A stretch of 64,000 nucleotides of DNA from Phialophora verrucosa (Eukaryota > Ascomycota > Eurotiomycetes > Chaetothyriales > Herpotrichiellaceae), in assembly GCA_002099365.1 (NCBI GenBank), contig MSED01000001.1, positions 744,001-808,000 on the forward strand. Direction: 5' to 3'. Both the position numbers and the translations under genes were made by a program. Positions 20,001 to 28,668 of the stretch are shown here, piece by piece (position 1 is the first letter of the stretch; each line of letters starts with the position of its first letter). The notes under the pieces were generated by a model. It was not told where the DNA came from. It did no database searches and saw only the letters and a list, made by a program, of their open reading frames with translations.

Positions 20001-22154
20001 CGCATCTTGCAAGGTCACGAAAATGCCGTCGGGGACACGTGGATCTACATTGTGCGCATTCTACGGAATCTCTTTGTGAACTCCCTAATCACGCTACCGA
20101 CGTTCGAACAGAGCAGACTCGGAGATATTGGTTCGATTCCTCTACAGCCCCCTTCACAGGTCATCGATCGAGACGGCCGACTGAGTGAGAGCGGTATCTT
20201 CTCAACGTTCACGTCCTACTTGTCCAGCTACGCCGCAGATGACCCGCCTGAACCGTCGGAAGAAGAATTGGAGAATACTCTCTCCTCGGTTGACTGCGTG
20301 AAAGCCTGTCAACCGGATCGCGTGCTTCAACATATGTTCTTACTACCGCCGTCGCAGATTAAGTACCTGGTCTCTGCTCTACTGTCTCAACTGGAGGAAT
20401 CTTCGCCAGTAGTGACGGTCAAGCCGGAACGGCCTATACCTGTTACTGTCAGGGTGAACGGTCATCGGATGCCCAAAGCTGGACCGGAGTACGACCCTGG
20501 CACTGTGTTTTTGCTTGAGCTTGCGACACTGCTCACAATTCGAGATGACCAGACCATCGCTGCAGCGGGTGAACAACTCACAGGCTCCTTACAGAATGCT
20601 GTCAGGGATGCTTCAAACCTTCATCCTCTTGCCGCGGCCCGGGTGGTACATTATCTCCTGGAGTTGGTGCGATATAGCTACGTAAGTCATGATCTACCCG
20701 CCCCCGGCGCCACATCGCCACTGACAGCGCTTCAGACTCACGACTTCATGCGTGCCCCCGTCGTCCTCCACGCAATCTCGTCTTTCGACGACCAAACCCT
20801 CGACCGTACCGCCTCCACCATAACTGCTGGTCTTTCATCTTCGATCTCCAGCGCCACCGCTCTGCGCAATGAGATCACTAAATCCCCCGATTTCTGGTCC
20901 ACCCTCCAGCGTCTGCATCAGCATAAAACCGAAGCTGAGAAAGTCTTGGATATTTTGAGCCACCTGGCCACGCAAGACCAGGCGCTCACGGCAGACAATT
21001 TCGAATCCGCAGTAAGTTTGGCGAACGATTTTGCCTCTGCGGGCTCGATCGGGAGTATCCAGGAGAAACGCAAGGATTATGCAGCGAAACAGGGACGAAG
21101 AGCTAAGGATGCCAGACCGGAAGATGCTGCGCTGGTAACGCGCGCGAATCAGGCCGTCTCACTGATCTACCAGTTGACCGAGCGCGTCCCGAGTCTGATT
21201 GATCAGAGTCATTTGGAGAGAAGTGAAGCGTGGGCGGCGTATTGGAGTCCTATTTTCCGCGCGCTGTGTTCCCAATGTGTCAATCCCTGCCGCGAAGTTC
21301 GCTATCGCGCCATCTCGGCTCTCCAGCGCACCCTTCTCAGTGAGAGCGTGGCGGATTCGGGGCACGAACACGCTGAATGGACTGCCATCTTCGACGAAGT
21401 CCTATTCCCCCTCACCCTGAAGTTGCTGAAACCTGAGGTCTACCAGCTCGATAATTTGGGCATGAACGAGACCAGGGCGCAGATGGGCGGGCTGCTATGT
21501 AAGGTGTTCCTTCGATATCTTGATCGACTTCACGCCATCCCTCTCACCGCCGCGACTACCCCCGCCTCCGAGAAAGATGAAGATGAAGGGAGCGATGACA
21601 GCATAGAGAACCCACCAAACGAGAACGAGAAGCAAACCGTCAAAGACGATGCATCTCCTACCACAGCACGACACCAAGCCGAGAGGAAAGGGACAGGAAG
21701 CAAGATGGCAGATGTCTACCTCAAAACGCTAACGCTACTGGACCGCCTCATGAACGCCGGCACCATCGATCCAAAGTCCTCCCAGACAGATGCCTTGTCC
21801 GAAGCAGTACGCGAAGGCGTCAAGAATACGCTGCTAGTCATGGACGGGGCAGGATACCTTCAGCGGACACCAGGTGAAGTACCGCCCCAGAGCCCCAGGA
21901 GTCCGAGATCAGATAACAATCTACAAAGAGGGGTGGTGGCTGATGACGAGATCTGGCCCGAGACCGTGAGGCGGTTGGAGAGGTTCCTACCGGGCCTGGT
22001 GGCCGAGTTGTTTCCTCTTGAGGCTGGAGAGAACGACGGCCAGGAGGAGGAGAAGACGAGGAAGAAGGAAAGTGCTGCCGCCGTTACTGGTGCTGGCGAT
22101 GAGAATAAGAAGCCTGGGTCAAGACCACCCACGAGAGAACGGGAAAGTGCGTGA
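17031..22154 (+). CDS. gea2: Gea/GBF1-type Arf guanine-nucleotide exchange factor (Sec7 domain)
   Basis: A large Arf-GEF that loads GTP on Arf1 at the Golgi to start COPI coat assembly. The frame is open over 1707 codons, but 20682-20735 has a GTAAGT donor, a CTGAC branch site and a TTCAG acceptor and is exactly 54 bases. Removing it joins RYSY to the next hydrophobic block. I therefore predict two exons (17031-20681 and 20736-22154) and 1689 residues. The N-terminal dimerisation/HUS region occupies roughly 30-600. The Sec7 domain spans about 660-850, with the catalytic glutamate of FRLPGEA at residue 753 and the Arf-binding loop MLNTDLYN after it. HDS regions follow. The Tyr and Met in AYAIIMLN match brefeldin-sensitive family members, so sensitivity is inferred. 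Assignment to Gea/GBF1 rather than Sec7/BIG rests on length and on the N-terminal sequence. Confidence 0.93.
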   Translation: MGEGQSSDVPRPNVTIPASILSQAQIITPFPADVPFEPVLTIAVDPIALITQECITITSAMRKHARWAQSSVSAILGGGASRVQEKELLRSSSQSRRTSKGPVILDPGMTRLNVPNAGDDDNSSLASRWGLRGRKGKSMQDNPLLTAFARLRRDLAGCRDVSAVDAPELLHPFLQVIRSSSTSAAITSLAVISITKFFAYNIITIRSPRVSQAMHLLSAAITHCRFEASDTAADEVVLLRILRLMESIIARPEGQLLGDESICEMMSTGLSMCCQARLSEVLRRSAEMAMVTMCQVVFGRLKSLGVEDIPKSRSRSNTRTTLVSPADELKIEPPMTGSVMGNGQPERPSVDVDGRISTEGAAAEPKTSATEPQNTNAPATEDEFENVEPYALPSIKELFRVLIDLLDPHDKTHTDAMRIMALRIIDVALEVAGPWIAKQPVLAALVQDDLCRHLFQLVRSDNMVLLNSSLRVAGTLLATCRKLLKLQQELFLSYLVACLHPRVDIPQEPGIDPSLYEGVPQAPKLVRPAPSQPSSGRSTPVPIRDRQKLGLEGGARRPEAREAMVESIGTLVRMPSFMVELFVNYDCEVDRQDLCEDMVGLLSRNAFPDSATWSTTNVPPLCLDSLLSFVQFMAERLDQEVPYWAEERIQQIRLQRVRKKIIKSGASKFNDDPKAGVAYLVKNGIIKNPDDPIQVAQFLKGTSHLSKKVLGEFLTKRSNEALLTAFIDQFDFVDKRIDEALREVLGSFRLPGEAALIERIVNTFTEKYIEATAPEDIADKDAAFVLAYAIIMLNTDLYNPNVAKTQKRMSPEDFARNLRGVNGGKDFHQEFLQDIYEAIKQNEIILPDEHENKHAFEYAWKELLLKTHDAGSLELCDTNAFDAEMFKATWKPIVATLCYVFMSASDDAVFSRVVVGFDQCAQIAGRYGITEAFDRIVYSVSQISGLASEMPPSTSLNTEVQVGKKRIMVSEMAVRLGRDFKAQLSTVLLFRILQGHENAVGDTWIYIVRILRNLFVNSLITLPTFEQSRLGDIGSIPLQPPSQVIDRDGRLSESGIFSTFTSYLSSYAADDPPEPSEEELENTLSSVDCVKACQPDRVLQHMFLLPPSQIKYLVSALLSQLEESSPVVTVKPERPIPVTVRVNGHRMPKAGPEYDPGTVFLLELATLLTIRDDQTIAAAGEQLTGSLQNAVRDASNLHPLAAARVVHYLLELVRYSYVSHDLPAPGATSPLTALQTHDFMRAPVVLHAISSFDDQTLDRTASTITAGLSSSISSATALRNEITKSPDFWSTLQRLHQHKTEAEKVLDILSHLATQDQALTADNFESAVSLANDFASAGSIGSIQEKRKDYAAKQGRRAKDARPEDAALVTRANQAVSLIYQLTERVPSLIDQSHLERSEAWAAYWSPIFRALCSQCVNPCREVRYRAISALQRTLLSESVADSGHEHAEWTAIFDEVLFPLTLKLLKPEVYQLDNLGMNETRAQMGGLLCKVFLRYLDRLHAIPLTAATTPASEKDEDEGSDDSIENPPNENEKQTVKDDASPTTARHQAERKGTGSKMADVYLKTLTLLDRLMNAGTIDPKSSQTDALSEAVREGVKNTLLVMDGAGYLQRTPGEVPPQSPRSPRSDNNLQRGVVADDEIWPETVRRLERFLPGLVAELFPLEAGENDGQEEEKTRKKESAAAVTGAGDENKKPGSRPPTRERESA

Positions 22155-22602
22155 GTGAAATGATGGGTAGATGTATGTATGTGATGTCTGTCGTGGCGGA
22201 AAGAACGACAAGCAAGCGGACGGGACAGTCAGCCTGGTAAAGTGGGTATACATAATCGTGCAAATATAAGGAATGGAATGGAAAGGAATGGATTCATCCA
22301 GGTTGCCCATCACCCACACCGCCGCTTGGCCATCATGCAGAACACTCTATTCACGAGGGACATTTGGGAGGTGAGTGGGGAGTGGGAGGTGGGATTTTCT
22401 CTCCTCGTGAAACTGTTTGCTCTCTAATATTCTGTATTCCTGTCTACTAGAGCAATTATGGGTGAGAAGTGCAAGAGGTATGAGAGTGTGGTCTTCATGG
22501 CTGGCCAGTACATGTAGGAGCAACCCCCAAGTCAAGTCAAGTCGAGTCTGATCCTCGTTCCAACTAATCGTTGCATTTGCTTCACTTGGATTCTCTCACA
22601 CG
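22155..22602. other. Convergent intergenic region between Arf-GEF and Dicer genes
   Basis: This holds the 3' ends of two convergent genes. It includes short degenerate repeats: GGAATGGA-type units near 22270-22290 and CAAGT/CGAGT units near 22527-22547. I see no coding sequence. Confidence 0.5.
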
Positions 22603-25600
22603 CTACGCATGGCTCGTTGGCTCAAAGGCGCCAGTGCCGGTGCCGGTGCCGGTGCCAGTGCCAGTGGCTCCGCGCCCGTCACCCTTGCCGCTCTGGTCCT
22701 TCTCGGACTGACAATCACAGCCCCATTGCTTCCTGAATTCGTCCTTGCTCAGCTTGCCCAGGATCTTGAGTGCGGCCTTGCTTGCGCGGATCTTGGCATA
22801 CTTGACGCTCTGGCCCTTGCTGACGGCCACGATCTTGCCATGCACCACCCATCCTAAATGGCACTCCACGCCTGTCATGGCGCCGTCACATTTTGCTCCC
22901 GCTGGTCCGCCTTCGTCGTCATCATCTCCTCCTGCAGCATTTTGTCCTTCGGCATGCGTTGTCGGTTGGACCGATCCTTCCATTGGGACGGGCACGGCTT
23001 TCTGGCAGTGGAATTCTTGGGTCAGGAGACGGAAGAGATGGGTGGTCGGATGACAATTCGCAAAAGTATCGTAGGCCTCGATGTCCTCGAAATGCCGCTT
23101 GACGTGCCTTTCGAAGAACTTCTCGATCTCTCTGAAGTCGAAGTTCGAGTCGACGAGCACCGCTCCGAGGTAGCTCTCCACCAGGTCGGCGAGGACTTTG
23201 GGGACATTGGAACCGGTCACCACACGAGTCCAGAAATCCGGTTTCGAGTTGCCGTCTGCCCAAGCTTCTTGCACCTTGCTTGCATACCTGCCGATCTCTT
23301 CGTAGACCGCGGTACTCGTGGCGTAGACGAACTTGTGGAATCCCAGAACCACAGCGAGCGCGGCAAGGAACTTGTTGCTCACCATGGCCATTTTGTGCTC
23401 GGTCAACCACTGCGGATCTCGTGTGGGATTGGTCGAGAAGAGCCACCAGATACAGACCCAGTCGAAGCAGGCATCACCCAGGAACTCAAGGCGTTGGAGG
23501 TCTTGCACGGGAGAGTGCTGGTCGGACGAGTGTGTCATGGCTGAGCGGATCAAACGTGGATGCTTGAACCGATAGCCCGTTACCTCGAAGATTTTGTCTG
23601 CGTAATCATTCGCGATCGGATCGTTCAGCTCTCCGACCCAGGCAGCTGGCTTGTACATGGGCAACACCTCCTTCCACGAGTTGATTGCGTGGTCTGGATG
23701 TTCAACCAGCTTGGTGATCGCTTTGATGCCAAGGTCGAATTTCTCATCCGTGGGTAGATGCTGGCTGGTCATGATACATGCTCCGATTGTCGCCTCGCAT
23801 ACATCGGCTATGGTCTTCTTGCCCAGGGCATGCTTGCGGTGTCTGTCTGTCAATTTGATAACACGACCATTTCCGAACCTCTCCAGAAACTCAGGGTACC
23901 AGGTGTCTCGCCATTTCTCACCGGCGGACCGGATGTAACGGAAGAGCTCGTAATGAGGTGCGGAAGCGGTATTGCACAGCCGACTGTTGGACAGCAGGTT
24001 CATGCGCTTGCAGTGCATGCCCTCTTCATTGCAAGTCGTGCGGTTGTGGACTGTGATAGTGGTCATCAGCTTGAGAAGCGAATCTCCAATGAATTCAAGA
24101 CGCTCATAGTTCATGGCCCCCTTTTTCTCGGGTTTGTCAAACTGCTCCTCCCCTTCTGGCCAGTGCTGACTTCCGACAGCAGATGCAGATCCAGCAGCCT
24201 CTGCTTCAGCGGAAGGGTTTTCCGTATAAGCCTCCAGAGCCAGATCGAGAGGCACTTGCTCAAGGTCAAGCTTAAGGAACGCCTCCCTCACGATGAGGTA
24301 GCCTTCCAATCTGTGAAGAATAGCAGGCCAGAGTATGCAAGTTTGGGCCACTGAATAAGAAATTCGAGCGAGTTCCAGGGGCTGCGGAGCGATGTGACAG
24401 AAGGCATACCGTTGTTCACTTTCGGGGCATTTCTCGGTATATTTTCGACCTGCTATGACCACTTTCGCGGCTAATACAGGCTGATCTGCGTCATACCTGT
24501 CTTTGACTTCTTTCACGAAATCCTTCGTCTTTGCCTTCCAGGCTCTGTCCGAGAACTCGATGATTGTCTTGCCACGCCTTTTGTCCAAGAACTTGGCGCT
24601 GTCAGGAATGGCGTCGAAGATTGTCTTTTCGGGCACAATGTCTCCTGTGAAATAACGGAACTGCCCGCTTCCTCGGTCAACCAGAAAGGCATTGCACCAT
24701 CTCTGTGCATCGGATGAACCGGTAGAGGGATGCCAGCGCACGCGTTTGATGGCCCCTGCAGCCAACAGCTGCTCCACATTTACGGCGTGGTCGAAATCTC
24801 CCAGCTCCGAGTGTTGCGCCTCTCCTGGAGGCGCTAGCCAGTAGCTCATGGAGGTCGAGTCGTGGACATATTGCTTGTGGAAGATATCGTGAAAGATTCC
24901 ATGAAGTGTGTATGTCGTCAAAGCTTCAATTTGATCAGTGGTAACAACGAGTGGCTCAGGGTATTGGTGAAAGGTGACATGCTTCTCGATGTTGTTGTCC
25001 ACATAGACAGAGAATCTGGGGATGGCTGGGAGTTGTGCTCGAGTGAAGAGAAGTACACCGTCGGAGGACCACGAGCTGGATTTTGGCTCGACCCGTACGT
25101 GCGTAACGAAGAGCTCCGCTGGTAGTGTTGGCGATGTCGTACCGCCATTAACCCAGAAGTCCGGTTTCAGTTTCTTGTCATATGTATCCTTTCTCTCGGA
25201 CACGGCAATACGAGCATTGAGATTGGCTGGCTTCACATTGGAGAAGATACTGTCGAGATTCGCGTCCAACAGATGTGCTTTCCGCAGTTTGAAGATGCAA
25301 TGCCAGGCAGCAGATCGCTTTGCCAACACCTTGTTTGTTCGAGGATCACCCTTGGCTCCTTTCACTACGGCAGTTCGCGGGTCATCTGTAGGAGGAAGGA
25401 TGACCTTGTACTGGAACATGTTCCCTTCGGTTTCGATCACCTCATCATAAATCTCAGAAGAGGTGGCCCCGATCTTCTTGAGCGACTCGGTATAGCGCTT
25501 GAGCAGAAGTAGCGAGTTTGCGTAATTTGCCAGAACCCCGGTAGAGGTGACGAAGCTCTGGCAACTCGCATCTCTGGCCATCAGCTGTTTTAATTTGGAG

Positions 25601-27351
25601 CCGTGGCCCAACAACCGATCCGGAGGCAGTTGCTTACAGTACTCTCGGATATATTCGTCCTGCTGCATGGCATAGTCGACGCCCGCTTTCTGTGAGAAAT
25701 TCCCTTCTTCAATCATGTGAGCGAAAATAGAATCTCTCATTCGCGCTCGGCCTCGACTCTGCATGTATTGAATTGGAGTTCGGTAGAGGTCGAATCGAAC
25801 GACAAGGTTGCACTGCGGAATGTCAATGCCCTCTTCGGCAACGCTGGTTGCGAAGATCATGTTAATGACTCCAGTTCTGAACTTTTGCATGGCGGTCTCT
25901 TGGTCCCTCCACGAACCTGCCTCTGTTCCAGACTGTGCGTTACCGACAAGGACGCCGGGGCGGAGGTTTGGGAGAGCAAGGGAGGTAAAGAGGTCGCAAA
26001 GAATCAGGGCGGTCAGCCTCTCCTCGACGAATACGATCGATCGAGTGGTCGGGCACGCCAAATACCGGTCTTTCAGCTCCTCGTATAGCTTTCTCACTTT
26101 CGGGGACAGTTCCCGATCTTGGTCCACCTGCGGAGGACCAAACGTGTGTCTCTGCACAGTCGAGACAGCCTCACGAATCAAGTTCATTCTTGTCTGTCGC
26201 TGATCGGGCTCGGTTATCTCCATGCATGCGATATTCCGCTCATATCTTCTGATGATGGTATCTGATTGGTGCTCAGAGTTGCGGAGTGCATATTTCCAGA
26301 TCCTGTCTGCCGCCCATACTCCTAGCTGTGTTGAGGCGAACCGTGAAAAGGTAAAGTAAGGTGTCAAGTCTTTGACAAATCCACACAGTGGCGCGAGGGC
26401 AGAACACAGATCGGTTTGAAATCCAGCGTCTAGGGGAGGGTAGGCCCAGATGGCGTCCGTTGCTCGAGGCGCAAACTCGTAGATAGAGAGATCAGTCGTC
26501 GTGACGATCTTGCTCTGCAGCAACGCCTCCAGGTCGGAAACCACTTTGGCAATGTCTCGTCTCGAGTCGACAGGAGAAGCTGTCATGCCAAAGATGCGCG
26601 GTCTGTCACCTTTCCATCTGAGATAGTAGTCCCTGATGATCCGCGAATAGGGGTGGTTCTTCTTGCAATGGTGTGCTTCGTCAAAGACAAGAAGAGAGAT
26701 CTGGCCGATTGTGAGGTACGAGTGGAAGAGACAAGAATCAAGCACAGCAGCTGTGCAGACCACGACGCTGTTTTCGGCGAAGATCCGGCTCCATTCTGCC
26801 CTTTTCCACAGATCATCAGATGTGTCACCGAAGAGAGGGATGATTTTATGCGGTAGGTTGTTGCTAAGAAAGAGGGCCTGTTGTCGGGCCAGGTGGACGC
26901 TGTTGACCAGAAAGAATACGATCTTCGCCGTCTTGCCTTGGCTTCGAGTAATGACTTCTTGCTGGAGGTAGTGTCTAATCAGCAAGGCTGCGATGAGAGT
27001 CTTGCCACTGCCGGTATCGAGAACAGCGATGATATTCTCATCTTTGGCCTGGTCAAAGAGCTCTTGCTGATACTCGCGAGCCTGGTCGATGATCTTGTTG
27101 GATTCACTTGCTTTGCTCTCTCTGCCTGCCCGGGTCTCGACACCATCATTAGCGTGAGCGATGATGTAGTTGTTCAAAAGTGCTTTGTTCGATTCCAGTT
27201 CTGCTCGCCTCGTGAAGCCCAATAATTCCGATTCAGACTCATTTTCCGATTCAGTGAGGTCCTCTTCGCCTTGGAGTCCAATATTTTCTTCGAATCTGTC
27301 CGCCAACTGTGCGGCGTCGTTGATTGCCATTGAGGCAGTGGGCAAGTTCAC
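22603..27351 (-). CDS. dcl1: Dicer-like protein 1
   Basis: A 1582-residue Dicer that cuts double-stranded RNA into small RNAs for silencing and antiviral defence. In order I see a helicase with Walker A GSGKT at 114-118 and DEAH at 224-227, the C-terminal helicase lobe with an RGRAR motif, the Dicer dimerisation fold, a PAZ-like region and RNase IIIa near 1080 (ERLEFIGDS). RNase IIIb follows near 1288 (QRLEFLGDA), then a C-terminal RNA-binding domain containing Cys and His residues (CDG, ECHLGW, CDC). These fit the zinc-binding dsRBD known from fungal Dicers. Both RNase III domains keep the distal acidic residues (IADVCEA and LADLVES), so both look active. The gene is one exon. The extreme C-terminus is a Gly-Thr repeat encoded by GGTGCC-type hexamers. 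A second Met seven codons downstream is an alternative start. Confidence 0.95.
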   Translation of the reverse strand: MNLPTASMAINDAAQLADRFEENIGLQGEEDLTESENESESELLGFTRRAELESNKALLNNYIIAHANDGVETRAGRESKASESNKIIDQAREYQQELFDQAKDENIIAVLDTGSGKTLIAALLIRHYLQQEVITRSQGKTAKIVFFLVNSVHLARQQALFLSNNLPHKIIPLFGDTSDDLWKRAEWSRIFAENSVVVCTAAVLDSCLFHSYLTIGQISLLVFDEAHHCKKNHPYSRIIRDYYLRWKGDRPRIFGMTASPVDSRRDIAKVVSDLEALLQSKIVTTTDLSIYEFAPRATDAIWAYPPLDAGFQTDLCSALAPLCGFVKDLTPYFTFSRFASTQLGVWAADRIWKYALRNSEHQSDTIIRRYERNIACMEITEPDQRQTRMNLIREAVSTVQRHTFGPPQVDQDRELSPKVRKLYEELKDRYLACPTTRSIVFVEERLTALILCDLFTSLALPNLRPGVLVGNAQSGTEAGSWRDQETAMQKFRTGVINMIFATSVAEEGIDIPQCNLVVRFDLYRTPIQYMQSRGRARMRDSIFAHMIEEGNFSQKAGVDYAMQQDEYIREYCKQLPPDRLLGHGSKLKQLMARDASCQSFVTSTGVLANYANSLLLLKRYTESLKKIGATSSEIYDEVIETEGNMFQYKVILPPTDDPRTAVVKGAKGDPRTNKVLAKRSAAWHCIFKLRKAHLLDANLDSIFSNVKPANLNARIAVSERKDTYDKKLKPDFWVNGGTTSPTLPAELFVTHVRVEPKSSSWSSDGVLLFTRAQLPAIPRFSVYVDNNIEKHVTFHQYPEPLVVTTDQIEALTTYTLHGIFHDIFHKQYVHDSTSMSYWLAPPGEAQHSELGDFDHAVNVEQLLAAGAIKRVRWHPSTGSSDAQRWCNAFLVDRGSGQFRYFTGDIVPEKTIFDAIPDSAKFLDKRRGKTIIEFSDRAWKAKTKDFVKEVKDRYDADQPVLAAKVVIAGRKYTEKCPESEQRYAFCHIAPQPLELARISYSVAQTCILWPAILHRLEGYLIVREAFLKLDLEQVPLDLALEAYTENPSAEAEAAGSASAVGSQHWPEGEEQFDKPEKKGAMNYERLEFIGDSLLKLMTTITVHNRTTCNEEGMHCKRMNLLSNSRLCNTASAPHYELFRYIRSAGEKWRDTWYPEFLERFGNGRVIKLTDRHRKHALGKKTIADVCEATIGACIMTSQHLPTDEKFDLGIKAITKLVEHPDHAINSWKEVLPMYKPAAWVGELNDPIANDYADKIFEVTGYRFKHPRLIRSAMTHSSDQHSPVQDLQRLEFLGDACFDWVCIWWLFSTNPTRDPQWLTEHKMAMVSNKFLAALAVVLGFHKFVYATSTAVYEEIGRYASKVQEAWADGNSKPDFWTRVVTGSNVPKVLADLVESYLGAVLVDSNFDFREIEKFFERHVKRHFEDIEAYDTFANCHPTTHLFRLLTQEFHCQKAVPVPMEGSVQPTTHAEGQNAAGGDDDDEGGPAGAKCDGAMTGVECHLGWVVHGKIVAVSKGQSVKYAKIRASKAALKILGKLSKDEFRKQWGCDCQSEKDQSGKGDGRGATGTGTGTGTGTGAFEPTSHA
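22628..22667 (+). repeat. Hexanucleotide microsatellite in the dcl1 3' coding end
   Basis: About six and a half units of GGTGCC/AGTGCC are read on the plus strand. On the coding (minus) strand they give alternating Gly and Thr codons just before the dcl1 stop. Unit number is likely to vary between strains without shifting the frame. Confidence 0.85.
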
Positions 27352-27960
27352 AGCCAGCTGAACGAGGCCAGACTCAAAGCATCATTGAGGCGAATCTGAG
27401 GCGACGGTCGAAGGAACAAGAAATCTACTGATCATGCGGACGAGTGAAGGTGGGTGAGTGACAAGTGAGGGACGCGGGCATTTTGCAGACAAACCTGAAA
27501 TCGAAGCAAACAAACCCACGAGACATCGAAGTGAACATGTCACCTAGGCTCAAAGGCGCCCTCTACCGCATTCTGCCATAAAGAAATTATCCACAGCTGT
27601 TTGCCCCTTTGGCACTTCACAGGTTACAAGAGGTTGCAATGAAGGGTTGAATGGTGGTCGAGTAAAGCGCGTGTTGCGGCCAGTAGTGAAGGAATGAGAT
27701 CGGGGGTGCCCCGTGCTGCCCCGAAGTAGCTTAAGCGTAAGTTGCCAGGCGCCGGGTAGCTTAATCTAGGCCGCGTCGGTTAAGCTTGCAGATCGCCAGG
27801 CACAGGCCCAACCTAGAGTTTCTCATAAGGCGTGCAGGAACACTTCTCAGGCGCAATTATGTCACTGCTGCAGCCACAGGAGCAACACCAGAATGTCAAC
27901 CCTTCAGCACAAAATCACCAATTGACAGCCACCAATGTAAGCCAAAGACCACTTGCAGCC
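27352..27960. promoter_or_regulatory. Divergent promoter region, dcl1 / Ssp120-like gene
   Basis: The two flanking genes are transcribed away from each other, so this 609-base stretch carries both promoters. An in-frame ATG at 27859 would extend the EF-hand protein by 34 residues. The extension is Gln/Asn-rich and would bury the signal peptide, so I treat it as leader sequence. Confidence 0.5.
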
Positions 27961-28617
27961 ATGATGAAGAGGATTACTGCTGCGCTCCTCGCGCTTATCG
28001 TCGTCGCCAGCGCCCATGGTGTCCATCCAGACGAAAGGGTCGATCCCGCAGACGACTGGGCCCTGTTCCACATGCAGGAAGAGCATCGTAGGTGTTCTAA
28101 GTCTGCATCTGCGCCCGAGGCCCCTGGACTGACAGATACAGACATATCCAACTTCGATCCAGCCTCGTTCTTCTCGCTACACGACTTCAACAACGACGGG
28201 TCCTGGACGCCCGACGAAGTCCGCCGAATATACGGCCTGGACGACGAATCTCTGAAAGACACACCCGCAGACCAGAAAGACAAGGCCATCCTCGAAGTCT
28301 TCAAGATCTTTGACCCATATCAAAGCGGTATCATCACTCGAGATCAGTGGACGAACAAAATCAATGAGGGCAAGAAGCTCCCCGACTTTGGACTGGGTCC
28401 AGGTCATCACGGCGACGACGAGTATGAATACGAGATCCACCACTTCGAGAAATTTCATGATGAGAATACAAGAGAGGAGGACTTGATCCATCCTGAGGAT
28501 ATTGAGCACTTCCGGAAACACGACTTGATGGAAGATCAAGCCGACCGGATATTCAGAGAGCAACAGCAAACCATTGTCGAGAGGAATATCCCTCAGAAAT
28601 TCCTACGGCGGCCATGA
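27961..28617 (+). CDS. ssp120: Ssp120-like EF-hand protein of the secretory pathway
   Basis: The start at 27961 gives a typical signal peptide (MMKR, then an Ala/Leu/Val core ending at ASAHG). A 54-base segment at 28088-28141 has a GTAGGT donor, a CTGAC branch site and a TACAG acceptor. Although it lacks a stop, splicing it out restores the family motif EEHHISNFDP, so I predict two exons (27961-28087 and 28142-28617) and 200 residues. One canonical EF-hand loop (DFNNDGSWTPDE) is followed by a second whose twelfth position is Gln (DPYQSGIITRDQ) and which may bind calcium poorly. The tail is rich in Asp, Glu and His. Yeast Ssp120 and animal nucleobindins are calcium-binding proteins of the secretory pathway; a role as luminal cargo partner is inferred. 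There is no HDEL-type retention signal. Confidence 0.85.
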   Translation: MMKRITAALLALIVVASAHGVHPDERVDPADDWALFHMQEEHRRCSKSASAPEAPGLTDTDISNFDPASFFSLHDFNNDGSWTPDEVRRIYGLDDESLKDTPADQKDKAILEVFKIFDPYQSGIITRDQWTNKINEGKKLPDFGLGPGHHGDDEYEYEIHHFEKFHDENTREEDLIHPEDIEHFRKHDLMEDQADRIFREQQQTIVERNIPQKFLRRP

Positions 28618-28668
28618 GGCCTGGAAACGAAGAGAAAATGGTACGAGTATGATAAAATAGGGACGGTC

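Noticed and set aside
22858..23544. 228-codon plus-strand frame opposite Dicer
   Set aside because: It is antisense to the RNase IIIb and dsRBD coding sequence and has no motif of its own.
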